Source: Gordonia hongkongensis (lineage in GTDB: Bacteria; Actinomycetota; Actinomycetes; Mycobacteriales; Mycobacteriaceae). From it: DNA of 64,000 nucleotides. The notes under the pieces were generated by a model. That model had not been told where the DNA came from. It searched no databases and worked only from the letters and a program-made list of their open reading frames with translations. This document shows positions 61,101 to 64,000 of the stretch, in pieces (the stretch's first letter is position 1; each line of letters begins with the position of its first letter). Where the stretch lies: positions 3,968,001-4,032,000 of the forward strand of contig NZ_CP095552.1 in the NCBI RefSeq assembly GCF_023078355.1, read 5' to 3'. The position numbers and the translations under genes are program-made.

Positions 61101-62557
61101 ACCTGCGCCAACGGCGAGAACGCTTCGGAACGGACGGGGTTCAGGCGATCGACCAGGGTCTCGAACGGGATGTCGGAGTGGGCGAAAGCGTTCAGGTCGA
61201 CCTCGCGGACCTGTGCCAACAGTTGTTCGAACGGCTGTGCGCCGTCGACCGCCGTACGCAGCACCAGCGTGTTGACGAACATGCCCACGAGCGGGTCGAG
61301 CACTGCCTGCCCACGGCCGGCGATCGGCGTACCGATCGCGATGTCGTCGGTCGCCGACAATCGCGCCAGCAACACCGCGAGCGCCGCATGCACCACCATG
61401 AACGGCGTCACATCGGCCCCGCGTGACACCTCTGTGATACGGGCACCGATGTCAGCCGGAATCCCCACGTCGTACCGAGCACCCCGGCCCGACGCGACCG
61501 CGGGACGCGCCCGATCCGCCGGCAGCTCCAGCACGTCCGGGAGACCGGCCAATTGCGCGGTCCAGTACGCCAGTTGCCTGCCGACGATCGACTCCGGATC
61601 GTCCGGGTCGCCGAGAACGTTGCGCTGCCAGATGGCGAAATCACTGAACTGCACTGCCAGCGGGTCGAACTCGGGCTCACGCCCACCTGTCCGGGCGTCG
61701 TAGGCGGTGACCAGATCCGACACCAGCGGTGCCATGGATTCTCCGTCCGCACCGATGTGATGCATCACCACGGCGAGCACGTACTCACCGGGAGCGACCG
61801 GCCACAGGCGCGCCCGGATCGGCCAGTCCTCGGTGACATCGAAACCCGCGGTCGCCGCGGCCACAAGAGCGTCTTCGGAGTCGACGATCTGCCAGTCGAG
61901 GCGATCGTCCACCGCGGACTCCGGGTGCACGAGTTGGTACGGCAGACCCTCCACATCCGGGAAGGTCGTACGCAACACCTCGTGCCGCCGCACGACGTCG
62001 ACGAGCGCCGCGTGCAGCGCATCGGTGTCGAGATCGCCCGAAAGACGCAACACGGCCGGCAGATTGTGGGTGGCCGCACCCGGTGCGAATCGGTTGATGA
62101 ACCAGATCCGTTGCTGCGCGAACGACAGCGGAATCCGCTCCGGCCGTGGGTCGACGACGGTGATCGGGGGCAGCGCCTCACCGTGATCGCCGACGGCGGC
62201 GATGAGGGACCGAACCGTGGGGGCGTCGAAGACGTCGCGGACCGATACCTGTGTGCCGAGGAGTGCACCGGCGCGCGCGGCCAGGCGCATCGCCGACAGC
62301 GAGTTGCCACCGGAGGCGAAGAAGTCTGCGGTGACACCGATCTCGTCGACACCGAGTAGGTCCGCGAAGACCGCGGCAAGCGCGCTCTCCTGCGGCGTGC
62401 GTGCCGCTTCCCGGTCGGTGTCGATGTCCATCGCAGGCGGTTCCGGAAGCGACCGCCGGTCCACCTTGCCCGACGTGGTCAGCGGCATCTCCTCGACCTC
62501 GACCCACACCGCGGGTCGCATGAAGTCCGGAAGAGCCTGTGCGTGCCGCGACGTCAT
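46163..62557 (-). CDS. NRPS with four complete A domains, E domain and an unpaired C-terminal C domain
   Basis: A 5464-residue frame. It begins inside an A domain (A10 motif SGKVDR at residue 30) and continues T, C-A-T, C-A-T, C-A-T-E, C-A-T, C. Landmarks: T 83; C HHIGADGES 266, A 766, T 1155; C 1340, A 1855, T 2234; C 2417, A 2913, T GGDSI 3298, E HHLGVDAVSW 3505; DCL-type C NHHILLDGWS 4010, A 4490, T 4875; C HHIVGDGES 5058. Pocket residues read DCPHSTLVE, DALFYGLIG, DVPHFSLVE (Ser-like but with P and E) and DALFAGAVA; none is assigned firmly. The last 60 or so residues are a Gly/Tyr/Asn-rich tail. There is no TE, so the chain passes to the next protein. The frame opens at ATG 62557, with no ribosome binding site, exactly where the upstream frame loses homology, so it is probably the 3' part of a frameshifted gene. 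Confidence 0.93.
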   Translation of the reverse strand: MTSRHAQALPDFMRPAVWVEVEEMPLTTSGKVDRRSLPEPPAMDIDTDREAARTPQESALAAVFADLLGVDEIGVTADFFASGGNSLSAMRLAARAGALLGTQVSVRDVFDAPTVRSLIAAVGDHGEALPPITVVDPRPERIPLSFAQQRIWFINRFAPGAATHNLPAVLRLSGDLDTDALHAALVDVVRRHEVLRTTFPDVEGLPYQLVHPESAVDDRLDWQIVDSEDALVAAATAGFDVTEDWPIRARLWPVAPGEYVLAVVMHHIGADGESMAPLVSDLVTAYDARTGGREPEFDPLAVQFSDFAIWQRNVLGDPDDPESIVGRQLAYWTAQLAGLPDVLELPADRARPAVASGRGARYDVGIPADIGARITEVSRGADVTPFMVVHAALAVLLARLSATDDIAIGTPIAGRGQAVLDPLVGMFVNTLVLRTAVDGAQPFEQLLAQVREVDLNAFAHSDIPFETLVDRLNPVRSEAFSPLAQVIFSFDPAASAADAIGDAGGLSVAAYDDVAVAAQVDLWVTVSSRPDGENWPVSIIYATDLFDESTVVEFVDRFTRLLGELTAVPEVAVGDAAFVASSTVAAIEAAEWGDDVALPAVQTVSEAVAAQAQRTPDATALVFGEREVSYGEFSARVNTLARELIAAGVGPDVAVALCVPRSVEMMVAIHAVVAAGGQYVPVDVAAPADRVRYMYETAGARVLLVADADGVPGAVNAAHEAGVRVMTVDASALLDVDAASAAPVSDEERLAPLRPDDAAYTLFTSGSTGRPKGVTLSHAAVLNRLWWGLDALPIGPDDVVMQKTPYTFDCSVPELFAPLAIGARVVVLADGGHLNPRQVADEIARTGTTMVHFVPSMLSVFLEVVDREQLAALDTLRIVSTTGEALPPAVAAPVRELWPDAWFFNLYGPTEAAVEITFERIHSVAADDPTVPIGVPVWNSSAVVLDSRLRRVPPGVPGELYLGGVQLARGYAARPDLTAERFVADPYGGPGSRLYRTGDLVRRRPDGVLEYLGRTDFQVKLRGQRIELGEIEAVIASAPGVVHAAATVATAPGGGEHLVGYLAGVPGERIDLDAVKAVVAEALPEYMRPSVWMPVEDIALNTAGKIDRRSLPEPVFAAGEYVEPADEAEAAVAAVFADVLGVERVSVTDSFFDLGGNSLSAMRLAARVGEVTGTDISVRDLFDAPSVRELASASADLDPARAPIVPVVPRPERIPLAFAQQRMWFVNQADTASSAYNLPVVLRLSGSLDTEALHAALIDVVSRHESLRTTFPSADGTPYQKINRATSVAARLDWQEVSSQAEIEAAVSAGFDVSTVWPIRARIWEVAPDEHVFAVVTHHIASDGESMMPLVSDVVTAYLAETADADPDFADLEVQFADFAIWQHDVLGSPDDPESVVGRQLAYWVERLAGLPDVIDVPTDRPRPARASQRGGRASFTVPAEVGDRIARVAQDTGATPFMVVHAALAALLSRLSATDDIAIGTPVAGRGQRVLDPLIGMFVNTLVLRTSVDLDRGFADLLEATREADLGAFANADVPFEIVVDAAGAQRSAAFAPFTQVWLTFDQSTLPELAGADLSVGEVAGLQVSAVDTGQTPARVDLLIGMTQPGRGEEWAGTITYATDLFDESTAVRLGEQLVGLLTEAVDDPRTPLRQITLGDTMSLAELARAAAQPEPERTTVSIADSDAVVTGGPGTEPVVLGDLFARAAAKWGPRQAVVDADNVWLSYADLDARSNRLARWMIGQGIGPEKLVALAIGRSAQLLVAIWAVAKTGGGYVPIDPDYPAERVANMVEDSGAILGLAVQASGTLPGERFSWLRLDDATLSAEIETLSDAPITAADRRGPVRVDNVAYVIYTSGSTGRPKGVAVTHSGLANFAAEEIRRSGADEYSRVLGFASPSFDASVLEYLLAIVSGGVLIYRPADAVGGPPLQDLMMRQAITHTFLTPTVLATIEPQAVPALRVVYAGGEAVPQALKDSWAPFRRIQNLYGPTETTIGVTISAPMAVGEPVSLGGPLAGVGLMVLDAQLRPVPIGVAGELYVNGGALSRGYLDRPGLTADRFVANPHGHPGDRMYRTGDIVRWKQDSAGAPVIEYSGRSDDQVKLRGLRIELGEIEAVLAEHPAVRSAVVVGVGGSVATALAAYVVTTGAEVDPAELRAFVGERLPAHMVPASVAVLDELPLTPVGKLDKAALPAPVIEVGEIVAPETDQEVAVAAVFAEVLGIDQVSVTESFFDLGGNSLSATRVAARVGEVLGVETSVRDLFEAPTVRALVGEVSGHAEALPPIVANAERPELVPLSFAQQRMWFINQFDPSLPTYNIPVVLQVTGPLDTGALHQAMADVVGRHEVLRTTFPSVEGAAYQLIHPREQIAERLDWGIVADQHELESAIVAGFDVSADWPVRVRVWPVEPGRSVVAVVVHHIAADGESMNPLLADVMNAYDARVAGRAPDFEPLEVQFADFALWQHDVLGDGSDPDSVIGAQLSYWADKLADLPEVLTLPFDRPRPLVASQRGGRVGAAIPAEIGDRVRDLAREADATPFIVVHAALAVLLARLSAGEDVAIATPVAGRGQRVLDPLVGMFVNTLVLRTQIAPSMTFAELLEQARETDLEAFANADVAFETLVERLNPVRSEAFAPLAQVMLTFGQTALPEMGADTAPASVAGLDIEPMSPADPPAKLDLTVGVTVPERDGDWPLEFVFARDLFDEDTVAQLARRFVAILDQLTARTEAPVAEAALLEPAEVADILRRSRGTEIVIAAESVVAGVEAGTTRHPDTIALTFADRELSYREFGARVADVARELLALGVGPDVAVAVCIDRGVEMVVAVHAVTAAGGQYVPIDTAAPGDRVRYMVETAAARVLLVGPRPVAADLSGLDDGIRRVTVDSTRDIDQSTPPVTDAERVRPIRGDDALYTLFTSGSTGRPKGVTVSHASVANRLWWGLDEYPWTLGDRIIQKTPYTFDVSVPELFAPLLTGATMVIAEPGGHADPLYIADLIASSGATSVHFVPSMLSVFLDVVPAETISRLGTLRWLFASGEALPPAVVARAHELLPHVRIVNLFGPTEAAVEVAYADVTRAPSVVPIGVPVWNTTTHVLDARLNPVPTGVPGELYLGGDQVARGYAAQPGLSAERFVADPFGRPGSRLYRTGDLVRWNTDGEIEYLGRTDFQVKLRGQRIELGEIESVVAAAAGVVHAAVTVVDAPGGGQHLVAYVAPSTVDLEVLRDAVTQALPEYMRPTLWMPIDDVVLNSAGKLDRRALPAPDFAGLDADHVAPANATEETLASIVAGLLGLERVSVTQSFFALGGDSIMSIQLASAVRAAGFTLTPRDIFEQRTIRAMARVVAGEAHRLPALDEPAGGAHGDLPLLPVMSWMIEHSSEPGDFADFSQYRVLHAPSGLTVDALSELLSELIAVHPMLSARLTRNGDRWRLVAGSGVSPDGSGTDGPSAAPYVFARSSASSVGTPGHDEDVRAAHGEALAHLDPSTGVLVAAGIVTDVDGVGRVVLAIHHLGVDAVSWPIIVEDLVTGWAQRAAGQPIALRAEATSERAWAHAVGAQADRRATELPYWLERLPARPTDLGIDFDASRDRFATEVSVVHSFDAQVTEAALTSVPEAFRGNANDVLLGTFARAVRSWQAARGIADVAPVTVLVEGHGRKDEIVTADGERAVDLSRTVGWFTTIAPVAVDPSTDVAHAVKSAKEERLGQPDGGLGFGVLRYGADTELSQRPLPSIGFNFFGAGRAGRPAAEPEHDVIPFTGAPSAPGMPPSVSGAMVALNPLSVNVGTQSDGDARRLTANFTFPSALFGTDDIASLAELWADELVALAQHVAAVGDPGRSPSDVPGTPVTQAELDALAVRFPGADVWPLTPLQSGLYFQSQMASRDPSAVDDGLSAGAASVDVYVTQAVLHLGGDIDRSRLRSAAEELVAHHRVLRSGYVRTPGGALVTVVPPRVDLPWSEVSLEAGLDDLGAAQRVREIADAERITPFDLENPPLMRFVGVEHAAGSATTLSLIVTNHHILLDGWSGPLVLADLLALYAGVGTYTATIAAETDFGDHVRRLAATDRAAGLAAWREVLSPLEEPTLVSGAEEATTTSLPRNHEEWIDAGTTAAINRLARERGVTVSTILQFAWAVLLSRMTGNRVVAFGETVSGRPSDLDGVEGMVGLFINTVPSVVDVDPTAAIGDVLAAMQADKVAVLDHQHVGLADLTALAGMGALFDTLTVFESFPVDSDSLSTADTSLAGGLQIVGVDADDSTHYPLNLASSPSGDRLLLKLKYLPSAFADDQVRVFGAALREILRTTVDDADRPTSAIALLDAAAAAELAPVNGPAAPEPRLLGEVFADIAATHAETVAVTDGTGASLTYAELDERSNRLARWMTGRGIGVDHVVGLAVGRTVDRLVGQWALAKLGAAYLSVDPTLPADRIAHMITDSGVRLVITSDRRGPDSGVDVPGEVESIDVHTLSEAVRKVDGSPLTPGEVSGAPRLDALAYVIYTSGSTGVPKGVAVTHRGAHAFAVAEAQRFGIRPGSRVLGYASPSFDASVLEWLLASTSGSTLVYRPDEVVGGEVLTGFLREHALTHVFLTPSVLATVEPDELPALRMLASGGEAVSAALVRAWSHRVAFHNAYGPTETSVAVTISGPLDPDGPVTIGAPVPGTGLLVLDQRLAPVPVGMAGELYATGVSLARGYLGRPQLTAERFVASPFGVPGDRMYRTGDRVRWVRSASGELVLEYLGRSDDQVKLRGLRIELGEIENALSSYPGVQTAVVLGVGGSVATALAAYVVPTSDAQAGGAAAVDVGELRDHLADRLPSYMIPATITVLDALPLTPTGKLDKRALPAPEIAADDLVAPETVAEARVVAVFADLLGVDAVSVTGDFFALGGNSLSATRLAARVGDALNADIGVRDVFESPTPRALAALGEHRGGLRAPVIRVEPRPAEIPLSFAQQRIWFINRLDPASAAYNLPIGVELGGELDVEALSAAIGDVVARQEILRTTFPAVDGRPTQVVHDAEGPAALPRLVECASEAELLDALSAGFDVTTEVPVRIRLWQRGEGSWVLLAVLHHIVGDGESMRPLMTDVVTAYRDRAAGRTPDLPPLPVQFADYALWQQRELGAVDDPTSVVGRQLSYWLRQLAGVPDVLELPADRPRPTVASMRGARVDFEIPHDVAARISALARDRGMTPFMVVHAGLSVLLARVTATDDIAVATPIAGRGRAEIDQLIGMFVNTLVLRAEVDPSMSFAELLEDTRVVDLDAFTNADVPFETLVERLNPTRSRAFSPLAQVMLTLTNAGSGSPVLEAEGLRVAPLESPVTSAQLDLTVAVVARPDRSWSASMVYATDLFDEGTVELLAQRLVTLLDGLTARPDAAVGECPLVTPAERDRVLAWSAGAATRPTGATLPGIIGSRQPGAGEPGVGENGVAGRGVGYNGRGGYNSRGGYNGLDDPDGYNGLNGDAGRYGDDGSDGSGPGGDD
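46231..46308 (-). repeat. Degenerate repeat encoding a Gly-Tyr-Asn tail
   Basis: Recurring GTTGTACCCGCCGCGAC-type units on the plus strand encode, on the minus strand, GYNGRGG, YNSRGG and YNGLDD in tandem at the very C-terminus of the 5464-residue NRPS. It is low-complexity coding sequence after the final C domain, with no counterpart at other C domains in the window. Confidence 0.75.
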
Positions 62558-64000
62558 CGAGATCGAGTTCGCCGGCGCGCCGTGGCGACACGTATGCGAC
62601 GAGGTGGTCGCCGGCGGACGTGGAGACGAGCGTCACCGCGGCGTGCAGGACGCCGTCGGCTCCGGTGACCACCGACTCGATCTCGCCGAGTTCGACTCGC
62701 TGGCCGCGGATCTTGACCTGGAAGTCGGCGCGGCCGAGGTATTCCACCCGTCCGTCGTCTGTCCATCTGGCCAGGTCCCCGGTCCGGTACATCCGGGATC
62801 CGGGTCCGCCCGAGGGGTTCGCGACGAAGGACTGGGCGGTCAGGTCGGGACGGCCGGCGTACCCGCGGGCCAACTGCACACCGCCGAGGTACATCTCGCC
62901 GATGAAGCCCGGCGGAACCGGGCGCAACGCGGCGTCGAGGATCTGGACCGTCGAGTTCCACACCGGTCCGCCGATCGGGACCACGGCATCGGTCGCGTCG
63001 AGGACCCGCTCCCCGGTGATGTCGACGGCAGCCTCGGTGGGGCCGTACACGTTCCAGATCTCCGCGCCGGTGCGCGCACGCAGGTCGCGGACGAGACCCG
63101 GCGTCAGTGCTTCGCCGCCGGAGAGGATGAAACGCAGTTCCGACAGCGCGGAATCCGCCGCGCCGTCGAGCAGCACCGCGAGCATCGACGGTACGAAATG
63201 CACACCGGTGGCCCGGTTTTCCCGAATGAGCCGTTCGAGATAGGCGATGTCGCGGTGCCCCTCCTGCGCGGCGACGACGAGGTCTGCGCCGGCGAGGAAC
63301 GGAGTGAACAGCTCGCCGACCGACGGATCGAAGGTGTAGGGGATCTTGTGCAGCAGGATGTCGTCGGCGGTCACGCCGAAGGCGTCCACACCCCAGCGGA
63401 TGCGGTTGATCAACGCTCGGTGGTCGATCGTGACGCCCTTGGGACGTCCGGTCGATCCAGAGGTGAACAACGTGTAGGCCGCGTGCTCCGGACGGAGGTC
63501 CGCCGGGGCGGCGAGTGCTTCGGAACGGCCCGTCGACGTCGACGACGCCAGATCCACGGCGACCAGCGCCACCCCGGGCAAATCCGCGTCGGCGACCGCG
63601 ACCACGGCCCCTGGTGCGACCAGGACGAGGCGCACATCTGCGGTGGCCAGCACGTAGGCCGTCCGGTCCGCGGGGGCCTCGATGTCGATCGGCACGAACG
63701 CGCCGCCCGCGACGATCACGGCGTGGATGGCGGCGACCTCGTCGAGCGACCGAGGCATGCACACCCCGACGGCGACGTCGGGTCCGACACCCCGGTCCCG
63801 CAGCTCCGCAGCCAGCGCAGTGACGCGGACACCGAAGTCCGCGTAGGACAGTTCGGTGGCGTCGTCGCGCACTCGTGCGTCCGCGTGTCGGCGGTAGGCC
63901 TGCAGCAGCGCGCCGGCCATGGTCTCGTCGGGCAGTTCGACATGCGGGCCGGAGGAGAAATCCGCGACCGCGTCGCGGTCGGATGCGGAGAGCACTTCGA
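62178..64000 (-). CDS. NRPS 5' part: A-domain core, cut by a frameshift and open at the window edge
   Basis: The frame enters from the right edge and reads as a C-A linker and A domain: LSYADF, TSGSTGRPKG near 63450, FDPSVGE, WNVYGPTEAAVD, YRTGD and VKIRGQRVELGEIE. The pocket residues read DPGHLGVVD, not assigned. Homology stops at HLVAYVSPRRAGELDLDDV, near 62555. The rest, down to the stop at 62178, is the coding sequence of the next frame read out of phase. The expected continuation (AQALPDFMRP and the A10 lysine motif) is in the +1 frame, encoded by the 46163-62557 gene. Comparison with four sister A domains suggests about five bases are missing between DDV and AQALP. Either this is a true mutation splitting the gene, or a sequence error. 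The N-terminus and any earlier modules lie beyond 64000. Confidence 0.85.
   Translation of the reverse strand, partial: EVLSASDRDAVADFSSGPHVELPDETMAGALLQAYRRHADARVRDDATELSYADFGVRVTALAAELRDRGVGPDVAVGVCMPRSLDEVAAIHAVIVAGGAFVPIDIEAPADRTAYVLATADVRLVLVAPGAVVAVADADLPGVALVAVDLASSTSTGRSEALAAPADLRPEHAAYTLFTSGSTGRPKGVTIDHRALINRIRWGVDAFGVTADDILLHKIPYTFDPSVGELFTPFLAGADLVVAAQEGHRDIAYLERLIRENRATGVHFVPSMLAVLLDGAADSALSELRFILSGGEALTPGLVRDLRARTGAEIWNVYGPTEAAVDITGERVLDATDAVVPIGGPVWNSTVQILDAALRPVPPGFIGEMYLGGVQLARGYAGRPDLTAQSFVANPSGGPGSRMYRTGDLARWTDDGRVEYLGRADFQVKIRGQRVELGEIESVVTGADGVLHAAVTLVSTSAGDHLVAYVSPRRAGELDLDDVAARTGSSGLHATRGVGRGRGDAADHVGQGGPAVASGTACDGHRHRPGSGTHAAGERACRGLRGPTRCRRDRCHRRLLRLRWQLAVGDAPGRARRCTPRHTGIGPRRLRRPHGSVPHRRRRRSR

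Noticed and set aside
62178..62554. C-terminal 125 residues of the right-edge NRPS frame as a genuine domain
   Set aside because: They are Arg/Gly-rich and are simply the A10 and T-domain coding region of the next frame read out of phase.

Overview
The window is high-G+C DNA whose gene content points to a mycolic-acid actinobacterium, most likely Gordonia or a close relative. The clues are a SigK/RskA pair, an Ag85-like secreted esterase, an MTB12-like lipoprotein, a CE1758/CE1759-type luciferase-monooxygenase pair, a DUF222/HNH (13E12-type) protein and a KstR-type operator. The genus is an inference; no rRNA is present.

Layout. At 1-2.0 kb there is the edge of an IS3-type insertion sequence and a DUF222-HNH protein. 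At 2.2-3.5 kb are two tandem SRPBCC paralogues, closed by two strong hairpins. At 3.5-5.0 kb (minus strand) is a four-gene ribosomal block, rplN-rplX-rplE-rpsN. This is the start of the spc operon, but neither its usual upstream neighbour (rpsQ) nor its usual downstream neighbour (rpsH) is beside it. At 5.6-21.7 kb (plus strand) is a compact operon: a four-module NRPS of 4621 residues (C-A-T four times, then TE; first A domain reads as Ser), an MbtH protein and a DrrA/DrrB-like ABC exporter, all with overlapping or touching ends.

At 21.8-31.1 kb is a stretch of housekeeping and regulatory genes: sigK-rskA, a secreted esterase, a receiver-less LuxR protein, an orphan response regulator, an acetoacetate-decarboxylase-family protein behind a KstR-like palindrome, a pirin, the monooxygenase/FMN-reductase pair, a lipoprotein and a small membrane protein.

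At 31.2-64.0 kb (minus strand) is a second, larger NRPS assembly line, transcribed towards the first and running off the right edge. Reading from the right, a partial A domain is cut by a frameshift near 62.56 kb. A 5464-residue NRPS follows, ending in a bare C domain with a Gly/Tyr/Asn-rich tail. Next is a 4630-residue NRPS that begins directly with a Ser-type A domain and ends in TE, then a second MbtH, and then a 105-residue protein resembling only the N-terminus of an A domain. At least nine modules lie in the window, with two epimerization domains each followed by a DCL-type C domain.

Each line has its own MbtH and TE, so two different peptides are expected. The most unusual points are the module split between C and A across two proteins, the frameshift separating an A-domain core from its C-terminal subdomain, the patch of foreign codon usage lying exactly over the Ser-binding core of one A domain, and the placing of an NRPS operon directly against a broken ribosomal protein operon.
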